A stretch of 64,000 bases of DNA from Parasteatoda lunata (GCA_949128135.1 OX421973.1:91264174-91328173), one strand, 5' to 3'. Shown: positions 33,282-44,900, counted from the first letter of the stretch. The notes: generated from the letters alone by a model not told the origin. Numbers and translations are program-made.

Positions 33282-34739
33282 AGATTTCACGCCAATTTAT
33301 TTATTTAATTTTTTGGGGTTTATTAAGAACATATGTGCCCAACGTTATTGAGTTGCAAATCTTTTTGCCACACAGTTACTATACGACCCCTGAAACCAGA
33401 CTTCGTGTGTCCAGATGCAACACTGGGGATATTTTATGGGAGCTGTTCTGTTGTCTATATCGAAATGGAAGCAAACGAAAAAGAAAAAAAAAAAGTATAT
33501 ATTGCCCTGTCCTTCGAATTGAAGTCACTTTGGTGTTGGTGTATTACTTATATTAGCCACTCTTTCGTATATTTTCCGAAGTCCGTGTTTCGTTATCGCT
33601 TTCCAACCAGATAAAACATCTCAACTCAACTTCTCGAATTGCCAGGAGTGTTTGTGAGAGAGGTGACGGAAGTAAAAAGGAATGGGTTTTAGCTTTTAGA
33701 GTAAAAAGGATAGAAATAAATATGTCAGCTAGTGGACAAGTTTGAAGAACTGATATTGAAGTACCAGCGGAGTACTTTTGCAAACGACTTGATTCTGGAA
33801 CGAGGGAGGAGTCTTGAAAAGTATTCCTTGGTGGGGATATTTTAAGATAAGGAAATGGAAACTTAAATAAGAAAAAAAAAATGGTTGAAAAACTACTTAT
33901 CAATGCAATAAAATTTAATCTAATTATTTAGAAAAAAATCATTTTGTAATAGCATTTAAATCTGACATTTATTTCTCAAATTTATCATAAAGTAAGTAAA
34001 AAAAAATATAAACAAACATTAACAAATTATAAAGTATATATAGACGCATATAATGCAGTAAATATGTTGCAAGCTGAATGAAAAATTTGGCTGTTCACAA
34101 ATATCACCAGAATTTTATAATACACCAGGCTAATTACAATACTTTTCAATATTTTCTTATCTACTTGATCTTTGTTTTTTTAGTCTTATTAAATAGTTCC
34201 ACATGCCTTTAGGCTGTTTAGAAAACATATACAGAATTACACAGTATAATCCCAGATTTGCTTAGACTCAATTCAATAATCATCAAATGAGGCTATTTAC
34301 AATGAGCCTTCACTACTCTGGGATTATTGCAAACTTCCTGAAGTAAATTGGCTTTATTTAGCAGTAAATAATATATTTTCTAATTAGCTAAAGCGTATGT
34401 TGGCAAACTACAATAATCCCTTAAAGTGTTAGGCTGATTATAAAATGCTGCTGTCTTTCAACATAATCTGGCCCATTGCAAAGTGACGTCAGCTGTTGGC
34501 AAAGAGCCGGTGATCAATGAGTCTACAAAATATAGATTAATTAAAAATAGTTTATAAACGTAACATCGATGTTAAAAATTATTTTAAGCGAATCGATATT
34601 CCAATAAAAATCCTTAGTCAATCCACAGTCAATCCGCATAAGATTTTTTCTTATTAGGTTATGGCCTCATGTGCTTAAGAAATATTGTCTACTTGCTATT
34701 GAATATTGTTCAATATATTTTATCTTGTTTATAAAGTAT
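33280..34739. other. Unassigned; GC-richer island at 33330-33850
   Basis: The island has near-balanced composition and overlapping frames on both strands (93, 73 and 116 codons). They contradict one another and none has a recognisable product. A single TGACGTCA lies at 34484-34491. Confidence 0.35.
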
Positions 34740-35610
34740 CGCAAGTATAAGAATTAAAATTCACTCTTTTGATGTAAATTAATGCTCATCTGCTCATATG
34801 TATATTAATTCTCATCTGCTGTTGATTAAATATCTTAAAAATATGAAATACTGTTCACTCTCCTGATCTAAATTAATGCTTTTCTAATGAATTAAATAAT
34901 GATATAACAAAATTTTCATCTCCTGATGATGAAATATCGCAGAGATAAAAATTACAATTAACTGTCCTATTGTAAATTAATTCTTTTCTAGTGGATTAAA
35001 TAATGATTGACTAAAATCTTTTCTCTTGTTGGTAAAATATCACAATAAGAATTACAATTCCCTCTCCTGGTGTAAATTAAAGCTTTTCTAATGGATTAAA
35101 TAATGATGTAACTCATTTCTCATCTTCTGTTGATGAAATATCGCCAGAAAAAAAAGAACTGCAATTTACTTTCCTGATGTAAATTAATTCTTTTCTAATG
35201 GATTAAATAATGATGTAACTAAATTCTCATCTTCTGTTGATGAAATATCGCCAGAAAAAAAAAAAAGAATTAAAATTTACTTTCCTGATGTAAATTAATT
35301 CTTTTCTAATGGATTAAATAATGATGTAACTCAATTCTCATCTTCTGTTGATGACATATCGCCAGAAAAAAAAAGAATTACAATTTACTTTCCTGGTGTA
35401 AATTAATTCTTTTCTAATGGATTAAATAATGATGTAACTAAATTCTCATCACCTGTTGATAAAATATTACGAAAATAAGAATTGCAATTCACTCTCCTGA
35501 TGCAAATTAGTGCTTTTCTAATGGATTAAATGATACTGAAACTAAATTTTCCTCTGCCTCAGATGAAATAACGCAAAAATAATAATTACTATTCATTGTA
35601 ATTGTAATTG
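34740..35610. repeat. 104-111-bp tandem array, about eight copies
   Basis: TTTTCTAATGGATTAAATAA recurs, exact or nearly so, with CTAATG at 34884, 35088, 35195, 35306, 35414 and 35518 and a CTAGTG variant at 34988. Units also share TGTAAATTAATTC, CTCATCTTCTGTTGATGAAA and ATATCGCCAGAAAAAAAA. Early units are diverged; the middle ones (35088-35414) are close. Confidence 0.93.
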
Positions 35611-36632
35611 TGGGATTTGGTCTATATGAGATTGTGTGGTCCGCAAGTGAAATTATGGCTCTACGTAAGGATTTTCCTTCAAGAAGTTTTATCAAAGAGT
35701 ACTTAAGAATACTTGGCCTAATATACGAGTCATATATCTTATAAGATTTTGTCTATTAGAACATGACATAACAAATAAAATTAAATATTTTCGTAATTAT
35801 TAATGATTAGAATTGTCAAATATAATTTCATCACTTTTAGTAGAAAAACCTTGTCTTAAAAATAATAAATTTTCCAAGCTAATTTCTCAATCATTCGTTC
35901 ATCATCGCCTTTTTTTTAACATGTTTACGATAAAGTTTATGTTATCTAACGCTTATGCTTTGCAGAAACAGAACAAAGCAGCTACCGAACCATTGAGCCA
36001 AAAATAATGCATCATTATCTCCACGTGCGTTATTTATAAAAAGCAACATAATTTTTTGAAGTTTGGCTCTTTTTCCATCTGGTGTGTTAAAAGAACATAT
36101 TTGACTGATAAGAAAAGCCCGGAAAACAAAGATAATCCCTCCAAATAACACAAAACACGCACAGAACAATAACTCATTCGCCAACTTGGCGAATGGAGAA
36201 GCACTATCATATATGAGTCATTTTATAATTTTAGACTCGAACACAAGAAATTTGAAAGGATAATGTTTGCTTTTGAATAGAGTGTGTATAACATCAATAA
36301 TTTCATTTAAAATGCTTATTTTTTATCAATTTTTATCTCTTTTATTCAGCTATATAAGGAAGGCATTAAAAACACTGTTAATCGTTTATGCCATTAAAAT
36401 ATTTTACACAGAATTCCCGATTTTTTATTACATATAATGTAAAACTCAATATAATGTGGAGCTTTAAATTATCGCAGAAAAAGTTATTATTTTAGAAATA
36501 TGAAGCTTTAAAGAAAAGGAACTCAGAATTTAATTAATTAAATTCGATTTTTTTTTCAGGAACTATTCAACCAATTTCATTCAAGTTTCATAATTTGTCG
36601 AATAAAATTACATTCTTTAAAGTGATGTAAAA
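35611..36632. other. No feature recognised
   Basis: Unassigned. The 80- and 64-codon frames overlap on opposite strands and have no recognisable product. Confidence 0.4.
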
Positions 36633-37115
36633 AAGTTGTAATAATGATATAAAAATAAGTTGAAGTAATGATATAAAAAAACTGTAATAATGATCTAAAA
36701 AAATTGTAATAAGGGGCCGTTCAAAAAGTACGTACATCCCGAAGGGGAAGGGGGAGAGGGGATTTGCTATTTTGTATGGTTTTGTACGATGGGGAGGGGG
36801 GGTAGGTATTATACAAAGTACGTACAGATAAAATTGTTTTATTTTTTGATTCAAAGATAAAGTTGGGTGTTATTGTTTAAATAATTTAAATGAATAAATT
36901 ATTTTAAATAAATATTTTATTTTAATTAAAACATAATTATTTTAATTTTTATGAAAAAGGGGGGTAGACTAATAAAATGTACGTACTCTAAGGGGGGGGG
37001 GGGAGTAAGATCTTATGTACGGTAATGTACGAAGGGGGGGAGGGGGTTAAAATTTTTCCATTTTTGTGTACGTACTTTTTGAACGGCCCCTAATGATATA
37101 AAAACGTTAAATTCG
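36633..37115. repeat. ~21-bp minisatellite split by a MITE
   Basis: TTGTAATAATGATATAAAAA-like units occur at about 36636, 36660, 36682 and 36705, and the last one resumes after the MITE at 37091 (TAATGATATAAAAA). The MITE therefore inserted into a pre-existing unit. Confidence 0.8.
36713..37090. mobile_element. MITE, PIF/Harbinger-type, perfect 24-bp TIRs
   Basis: 36713-36736 (GGGGCCGTTCAAAAAGTACG...) is the exact reverse complement of 37067-37090. TAA flanks both ends (36710-36712 and 37091-37093), the 3-bp TWA duplication characteristic of PIF/Harbinger. The 378-bp interior is non-coding, with GTACGTAC palindromes repeated as subterminal motifs and G-rich runs of up to 13. The perfect repeats suggest recent activity. 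The open frame crossing it on the minus strand is spurious. Confidence 0.92.
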
Positions 37116-37560
37116 TAAGGAAAATTGTATACCTTATTACTCAATTTTTTTACTACTATTGAATAAAATAATGAAAAATAATAAATAATTGTTAAAAGTT
37201 ATTTTTTGGAGAAAATTACCTTTAAATAAAGGAATTTTAGAATTATGTGCAATTTTTTTTTTTAAATTGTTGTTACATTTCTAGAGACATGTAGAAATAC
37301 GAAAAAAGTTAAGGGATCCTAACTTTCGCCCCCCCCCCCGGTTCTCGGTATTCAATTTTTTTCTTCTTTTATATTAATAATAATATCGTAATCGGAGAGT
37401 GAAAAACAGTTGCTAAAATAATCTTAATAAAAGCAAATTAAATACACATCTTTTTTTCTTATTTTTTTGTGGCAAATACCTTATATCCCACAGCTGTTTG
37501 TTTCATGTTACTAACAGTACCTTCTGGAGATACCTTAGTACCTTTGGAACAGTACAGTAC
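37116..37560. other. No gene; 11-bp poly-C tract
   Basis: Eleven C at 37329-37339 within otherwise AT-rich sequence. Confidence 0.5.
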
Positions 37561-37564
37561 CTTT

Positions 37565-38005
37565 GTAAAAATTACATAATTTACTTTTAGTTACATCATT
37601 TACATTTATTTATGAGAATTCGTTAATTGTAAAGTTTGGGCAAATTAACTAATAATAGTATTATTATACAAGCTGAGAAAGAAGAATGGCGATTGACGTC
37701 AATTAAGTTGAATTCTTTGCGGCCATATATGGGTTCCCAGCCACCAATCCGTTCCGGTCGTAACTATGCTCTATCACAGCAGAATAGAACCATATTTATC
37801 TTTAAGTACTGAACTTAAGAACTGTTATATTAAACTGTTTACTCGAGCCGATTAAATTCCCTTTAAATGTTGTGTTTTGTCAATAAAAAATAACATGACT
37901 TACTTTCAGTTTCATCATTTACATTTATTTATAAGAAATTTTTAATCGTTATGTTTAGATGAACTAACAAATTACGTAACTAATTATAGTATTATTATTA
38001 CACAA
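37565..38005. repeat. Diverged two-copy direct repeat, ~320-bp offset
   Basis: ATCATTTACATTTATTTATGAG (37597-) and ATCATTTACATTTATTTATAAG (37914-) are followed in both copies by a TTAATTGT/TTAATCGT word, an AACTAA block and AATTATAGTATTATTAT-like sequence. Confidence 0.78.
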
Positions 38006-38010
38006 TCACA

Positions 38011-39348
38011 ACTAAAACCACAGTTATTCTAAATCGTTATGAATACTGCAAACGCTTTTACCATGCTTTTTTCATTTTTAAGTTTTTTAAACATACCACC
38101 TAAGAATCGCGTCTGGACGAGTTTAAAATTACGCCAGACTTAATGGGTTCCTACGAACAAACATTTTCCTGTTTACGCCTAATTAAAAAAGAAAGAATCG
38201 ACCAGAAACAGAAAAGGGTTTAGAGGAGGGGAAAAAAATATAACACGAACATCTTCAGAATAGAAAAGGGGGGAGAAGAGAAACGAAACCATGTCATTGC
38301 GAACCAGAAATAAAACCACCCCACTAGAATGCCCTTCCTGTTCTTATCTTGCGTTTTGCAGGCAAGCGTACTATCCGGGTATAATTCTTAGTATTATGTG
38401 TCCACCATTTAAGAACCATCGGTAGATCATTGGAATTTGAGCCATAACCATTGTCACCGTGTTTTGTTCTTATCACCTTTGAAACATTTCACCGTCAAAT
38501 GGGGCATCCGTGTTTGCACAGCTTTTGCTCTTTTAGAATGTTTCTAAGACATCGGGATTTTCGAACTCTTTCCTTTTTTTCACCCTCAACAACATGGAAT
38601 TGGAATTGGATTAAAAGTGTGCTGTGGGTTGATCTTTCTTTATTTCATTTGATGTTTTGGTAACAGATTTAAACCGGAAATTAGGGACTGGAAATTAGTA
38701 ATTTGGGAGTTGATTTGTTCCTGTTTTGATTTATTTTGATCAAGTGAAATTTTTGAAATTTGCTGATTCTGTGTTTTTATAAAGTGTTGGTAATTTTATT
38801 ATCTATAAAATTCCTTCTTTTTCTTATCCTTTTTTTTTTTCTTATTTTCTTCTCTTTTTTTATTAAATAGAAGTCGAAATTAGAAGTTTTGTCTTCGATT
38901 TGAGTAGTTTGATCAAAACTGATTTATATCTAAAAAATAAAATAAATACTCCTCCAATCTGCTCATTATTTTTTAAACATAAGAATAAAGTAATGCCGCA
39001 CTTTGACAATAAAAAGCTTCTTTTTTTTATTGTGAATAATCCTTTTGTAAACAAGCGAGAATAGAAAAAAAAGAAAAGATAAGAAACATTTTATTTTTTT
39101 AAATAAGATAAATAAGTGCATTCATGAAAAGTATAAAAAATGGAATTAATGAAGACCTAAATTTAAAGACAATAAGTCAAAATGGAAAAGCGCTAAAAGT
39201 TGCATAAAACCAAAATAGTCATTAGTACACAATTTAAATAAATATGAGAGAACTTAAATCAAAACCAAAAGAAATTTCAAAAATAAGCATGTCAGCAAAA
39301 ACAGTACTCCATCAGGGGTCACACTGCCCTGCTAACATGCTGAAACCT
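38011..39348. other. Unassigned; GC-richer island at 38100-38660
   Basis: Balanced composition around 38100-38660 without a convincing frame or known motif. The remainder is AT-rich. Confidence 0.35.
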
Positions 39349-39349
39349 T

Positions 39350-39405
39350 CCTGCAGTCAGCGGTTCAACCAACAGTCAGTTTTTGGTTGAACCAGTGACT
39401 ATAGA
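39350..39405. other. Imperfect hairpin, 18-24-bp stem
   Basis: AGTCA-GC-GGTTCAACCAA (39355-39372) pairs with TTGGTTGAACC-AG-TGACT (39383-39400) across a 10-base loop. The 2x2 mismatch lies between two perfect arms of 11 and 5 bp, with weaker pairing continuing outward. The shape is somewhat pre-miRNA-like but the stem is short. It may equally be the end of a decayed element. Confidence 0.55.
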
Positions 39406-40174
39406 GTCCCTTGACTTTTCAAGCTTTTTCAGTTGAGAGAAACATTATAAAAAATGTTCATTTATCTACCACGAAAGCCAAGTTTTACAGACCCATAAGG
39501 ATGTGCAAAACCTATCCATATCATGTTTTATTAATAGTGGCAACATTTTTAAAAGAAGCTCATTTATTAATTATGAAAGTCATATATTTATAAAAGAAAT
39601 AAAAAAACTCCGAACAAGCCATGACTGCTGCGCATTTGGACACGTGCTCTGCACTAAAAGACTTTAACAGTATTGTTAAGAAGTACTGGAGAGCTAGAAG
39701 CCTAATGACCTAATAGTCAATGGCTGGCATTTGTTTAATAATAAAAGAAATAAAAAGATATTAAATAAGAACCATGTTTATTCTCGTTGTTTATAACGAA
39801 CATTATCACGTTGATACCACGCCAAATTTGAATCTGTTATTTTGTAAAATTTATAAAATAAATTAATTAATAAATAAGGGCTAATTAAGATTTAGCCCCT
39901 TCTCACAGATATACAGGTTTCAAACTGTGATTTCCTGCAGGAAACAAGAGAGTTTAGGAATTCCTGTGGTATGTTCCTATTAGTTTAGCAACACAGTTTT
40001 CAAGCCCTAGGTAATTGTCAAAGAAAAATTGCAAATCGCCTTCACCCTCTCTAGAACATCCAAGCATGTCTTTTAAAGTTCAAGTCTAATCCTTTTGAAG
40101 TTATCTAGTTGGAGTGATCTAGTTGGTTGTCTCTAGTGGCTAATCCTTTTGAAGAAATCATTAACTTTCAATAG
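39406..40174. other. No gene called
   Basis: Contains a GC-richer patch at 39610-39725 with a 30-codon frame from ATG at 39621, too short to support. CTAATCCTTTTGAAG occurs twice, at about 40087 and 40140. Confidence 0.35.
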
Positions 40175-40407
40175 AATTGTCGTCCATTAGAGTAGAATCC
40201 CAGCACAGGAAAACATATGATTCCGAATTTGAAAATGTGACTGGTTCTATACCTCTCATTCGACACAGTGTCTCTGCCAAATACGTGGAGTATGCTGTCA
40301 TCCAACCTGATGTCTATCCATACCATCAAACCTTCTCTGCCATAATGGTCGATTTCTCAGTCATTGGAGGACAGTGTCATTGGAAATTTGCTCCGTTTGA
40401 AATATAA
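40175..40407 (+). CDS. Possible coding exon, unknown product
   Basis: An open frame of about 76 codons ending TAA. It uses a mixed, non-AT-biased codon set and gives a balanced peptide (DSEFENVTGSIPLIRHSVSA, YVEYAVIQPDVYPYHQTF, VIGGQCHWKFAPFEI), unlike the Phe/Lys/Asn-rich frames elsewhere here. There is no ATG start. A TTTCAATAG just before it could be a splice acceptor, which would make this a terminal exon. I do not recognise the protein. It could also be a fragment of a degraded transposon gene or chance. Confidence 0.25.
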
Positions 40408-41210
40408 ACAAAGGATTCATTTCCTGCCCTGCATCAGCCATTCTAAAAGCTTAGATGCGATGGCATGAAAAAAGCATTATGTTGAACGATATAAAAGGTA
40501 CTCACTCATCGTGTTTCCAATTTTTTTTTTTTTTTTCGAAACAAGTGCTGATGATTTTTATTGAAAGAGCCTTCTACTAGTATACGAAAATGGCAAATGT
40601 TTACACTGGGAATAAAATAAATAAAGTCTGACGAAAAAAGTTGTAATGACAGAAAATATGATTCTGACTTTTTTCTAAATCCCTTCATTTCGTTAAGACG
40701 AACAAATGATATTGTAGCAATATTGTTGCTTTGCTTGTTTTTCAAGGGTTTTTACAGGCATGCAATAAACTTTCTTACGGCATTTTGTTGAAGATAGTTG
40801 ATTTTTTAAACAAGTCAACGTTAAGTTACCAAACAGGAATATCAAATCTTTTTTTTATTTTTATTGTTGTCAGGAAACCTGATTAGTGGAGCAGACAAAA
40901 TACCGAAAAGGAAAAAAAATTAAATTCACTTTATAGCAAGGCTTGTTTTATGCTGGAAATCAGAGTTATAGTGAGCAGTCATTCGTATTCAAGGCGCTAA
41001 ATTAGTTAATTATAAACAAATATTAATTAAAAATATATCAATTTTATTTACACCGGTGACTCTTTTATAACATTTCTAAGAATTTTCTGGCATCAGTAGA
41101 CTCTGGGGTTTGATGAAATTCAATATTCAGTCCACTGATGAAACGAAGAATAATGTATCTCAAATACACTATATTTTTCTAGTCCATCCTGACAATGGAA
41201 ATGAAAGTCT

Positions 41211-41216
<6 letters not shown>
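40408..41216. other. No feature recognised
   Basis: AT-rich, with a T tract at 40520-40536. Confidence 0.4.

Positions 41217-41299
<83 letters not shown>
41217..41299. repeat. (TA)n microsatellite, 83 bp
   Basis: About 41 uninterrupted TA dinucleotides, likely length-polymorphic. Confidence 0.98.
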
Positions 41300-41301
<2 letters not shown>

Positions 41302-42335
41302 TCTATTACGGCTTTAAGCTTTCTATATTGAATATAATAGAACACTACATATCAAAGACTTCCCTAAAATACATCAAACCATTCCCTTATCGGACTCTGA
41401 AACCCATTAGACCACGCCGTCCAATGTCCATCTCACAAACACTAGGCATATGGAACTGACCGATCATCTGGGCAGGCAATAAACCATTTTGTGCCATCGG
41501 GGGAGATTTAAGGGCGGCATTGTTTTACTGCGACGATAAAACCCCGTCAACGTGGCGAGAAATAGATCATAATTTAGCCTAATACCATGCCAACTCTACG
41601 GAAGCGAGGAGAAGGAAAAAATTGATTGCCCAGGCTTTTTCCACCAAACCCTTTCTACAAGCGGTCCACCCTTAATTCCTTCGAAATTGGAGACTTATCT
41701 TGTACAGAAGGACAGACAGAAGGTCGTAGGGGTCATTTTCTAATACTCGACCAAGGGATTTGGTTTGGTCAACCTTTTTGCCTTTATGTTTGCTGCTCTG
41801 ATATTATAATGCTTTTTATTTCTTGTCTGTATTAGTTTCGAAGGATATCTGAAATTTTGCTCATGGTTGTTGGTCTTTTATATTTATAGGATATTTAATG
41901 AAATAATTATGTTTTGCCCGAGGCATGAGAATTTGTTTCAAGTGCAGGAATAGAAATTTATTAGTTTGTTTATTTGTATAATGCGAAATTTATTTAGAAA
42001 TGTAATATATACTATATTTAAAATTCACGATATATTGTTTTCCATAATTTATTGTTGGCTCATAGCGAATTTGAGTACCGTAAGTAGTATTAACCTTTTT
42101 GCCCACACATCAGTACAGTCGTTATTTGGATTTTATAATCTGCTTTTATTGTGAAGTTTCTGGATTCATGTGAACCATTATTGTTAATATATCATATTGG
42201 AATATTGTTTATTGCATTATTGTTAGTTAAATAAATAAGCTCTTATTTAATTAATAATATGAAACTTTACTTGTTTTAAAAAATATGAAGATGGTAATAA
42301 AAGTGTACATCTTTCGAGTGCTCATAACTAGGCGC
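41300..42335. other. Unassigned; GC-richer island at 41370-41740
   Basis: The island has balanced composition and a 69-codon frame with no recognisable product. The rest is AT-rich. Confidence 0.35.
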
Positions 42336-42340
42336 TCATT

Positions 42341-42456
42341 CTTAAGACTCGTCAGACGTGAGGAAGGAAAACAAAAGAGAATTGAAGCATTGACAATATT
42401 ACGCTTTCTGTTTCACTTCACTTTTGCTTTCCTCATACACGTTTAGCGAGTCTTAA
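42341..42456. repeat. Imperfect inverted repeat, ~45-bp arms
   Basis: CTTAAGACTCGTCAGACGTG and the sequence through GAGGAAGG-AAA at 42341-42390 pair with the reverse complement of 42411-42456 (TTAAGACTCGCTAAACGTG). The short spacer makes this a foldable hairpin or a small MITE-like relic. Confidence 0.75.
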
Positions 42457-43284
42457 AACGGTTGCTAGTTTTGATAGCTGAAAGCATGTTTACTTTCATT
42501 TCCATATTTTTTAAAGCAAATTAAGTTTTATATAATCAAGTATATCTTTCGGCTTCAGTTTTTTGGGATTATTCATTTATTCAAAGCAACTATTTGTTTA
42601 TAAATTCTAATTGAAACTAATATTATTATCGCAAATAGTTTTTCATTTTGTATGATGAAACCTAACACTAACAATCACAACTCTAAGATAGAATAAGATT
42701 GATAGAACATGCTAAAAGAAACACCTTTCTCCACAAAATGGGGGAGGGTCGGAAAGCAATGAAAGAGCAGCGAGTGGGTACCTGTTTTGTAAAAATGGAG
42801 ATTACATGAAAAAAATCCTAATGGAAGACAAAAAAATCTTTATTCTTGAAAATGCTCGAATGCGCGACCATGATCTGCAATTCAGACTTCGCATTAGTGA
42901 AGGAGTGAGGACAAATGTTTGAAGATTCCTGACATATAATTAGCGGCTGCAGCTGCGACGGGATCGGGTGTTTCTTCACTTTTTTGGTGCTCCGATGGGT
43001 GTTTCGTAAATCATTTAATTTTAAAAATCCGAAAAGAAAAATTTCTAGGGGGAACAATTTATAAGACTTGGAAGACCAAGCGTCCAATCCATCCGTTTGT
43101 GTCCAAAGTAGTTTAACAAAGCAATTGACCTCTTGTGCCTCGCTCTTTGCTTTTTCAACCACATTGTATGGTCATGGCTGAACTTGTTTGTCACGATTTG
43201 TATACATGCTTGCTCATTACCTAAATTTAATCTGATGAAACATCTCAACTTAAGTGATCCAGGAAGCTTTAACTGCAAAACAGA
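42457..43284. other. Unassigned; GC-richer island at 42720-43250
   Basis: Frames of 114 and 100 codons on the minus strand overlap each other in different phases and show no recognised domain. The second runs into the transposon end at 43287, so neither is supported. Confidence 0.35.
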
Positions 43285-43286
43285 TA

Positions 43287-44089
43287 CAGTGAAACTTGCC
43301 AAGTTGACCACCCTTGTAAGTTGGGCACCTGCATAAGTTGATCTCAATTATCAAGAACGGAATTTTTCCTATATAATATAAAGAAGCAAAACCTTTTTAA
43401 CTTGACCACCTGTCTATCTTGTATGTTGACCACTGAAATAAGTCAATTTTGTCTCATAAGTTGACCAGAAAAAGAAAAAAAATTCAGAAAATGTTCTGTC
43501 ATTTTGCAATGTACGTTAAAATTTCAATTGTTTGGTGAAATAGTATAAAAAGCTAATCTAAAACCTTTTGTGAGTTGACCATCTGGGGAAACTGTAGGGG
43601 GGGGCAGCGTTTGACCATTTCTTTCATTCATATATTGAAAACAGGTGTGTTAGTTGAAAAGTTGCTCTTCCAGTTGCAACAGTGAGCAGATAGTAAGTGT
43701 AGTAATAACAGAATAAATGTTAAAGTATTCAAATAATTTTGTTTTGTTAAAGTTTTGAAATTACATGTCTTCGTGTTCTGATATTTTAAGAAATTAATTT
43801 TATTAAACACTTCACATGCATAACTAACGAAATAATTTTTTAAAAAAGTTAGTTAAATATTAGAATTATGTATATGTAACAAATTGAAATTCATTCAGGT
43901 TTAAACACATTTAAGATATTCATTTGGTTATATGCTAAATAAAACTTTTAAGTTAAGTAAAAAAAAAAAAAAATTTAATATATAGCAACATGATATAGGA
44001 AATGAAAAAGTAAACAATGACCCACCCCCTCTATAAGTTGACCACTAAAACAATGCACCACAAGTGGTCAACTTACACAGGTTTTACTG
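43287..44089. mobile_element. pogo/Tigger-like non-autonomous element, 803 bp
   Basis: The left end is CAGTGAAACTTGCCAAGTTG; the right end, reverse-complemented, is CAGTAAAACCTGTGTAAGTT. Both continue into GACCAC, giving about 25-bp imperfect inverted repeats, and both abut TA (43285-43286 and 44090-44091). AAGTTGACCA-type words recur internally near both ends. CAGT ends, TA duplication and repeated subterminal motifs fit the pogo branch of Tc1/mariner. No transposase coding is visible. Confidence 0.85.
44035..44074. repeat. Subterminal 12-bp inverted repeat
   Basis: AAGTTGACCACT at 44035-44046 pairs with AGTGGTCAACTT at 44063-44074 just inside the right end of the pogo-like element. Confidence 0.9.
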
Positions 44090-44554
44090 TAAATGCATTA
44101 GATGACTGGAAAATAAAAATGCCAACGAAGGAATAAGTTAAAACTATTTAACTTAAATCCCATTTAAATTAAGTACATTTTGGAATTTAACTTTAATGGG
44201 ATTGTTTGGACGATGATTTACAGATTTATCATTTTAAGTATCGTTATCAGCCTTAGGATGTAAAACCATATTTTGATACGGTATTGAGCCTTTGAAATTA
44301 TTCAATACAATGTAATAATCATTTTGAAATGTAGCAATGGTTGTTACTTACTGTATTAAATACTCTTAATGTTTTCAATGATGGCATTATTATAATAGCG
44401 AAGTATAGATGCATAAATGATAAACAAGAACATCTCTAAATCATGAAATATTATTAGTAATAGTATAGGTTTTAAACTTTCCTGGTGTTTTGAGAGCTAA
44501 ATTTTGGATGTAATTAATCATATTTTATTTTTCATTATTAAGAAATAGTAATCA

Positions 44555-44900
44555 CGCAGCTGTTTTGGGAATTCAACGTTATATTTTGTTTTGTTGCGCA
44601 ATAGCTGTTAGACTTATAAATTGAAAATTTGATAATTGTGTGGAAAAATATATAGAAAGTACGATAGAATTAAATAAATTAACAATCGATAATTAGTTCG
44701 AAAACTATTTACTATTAAACTTGTTGTAAAAAATAATATGCGTGTCACTTTTCAAACCGCAGGATGCAAGTGCAGAGTTGAAATTTAGCGTGTTAAAAGG
44801 ACCATTATTGTTCTTGAACTTATACTTCATACTTTTTTTAAAAAATATCAATTGGCTGGGAAGTTGTTGCACTTTCAAGTGCTTTTTTGGGGAATTTTTT
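44555..44900. repeat. Dispersed unclassified repeat family 1, copy
   Basis: AACGTTATATTTTGTTTTGTTGCGCAA, broken here into the words AACGTTATATTTTGTTTT and TTGCGCAA, matches 62261-62287. The GTGTGGAAAAATATAT block, the CAAGTGCAGAGTTGAAATTT block and TTGCACTTTCAAGTGC then follow in the order seen at 62320-62525 and 11500-11760. Confidence 0.7.

Noticed and set aside
42818..43347. 114- and 100-codon minus-strand frames
   Set aside because: They overlap in different phases and one enters the pogo-like transposon end; no family recognised.
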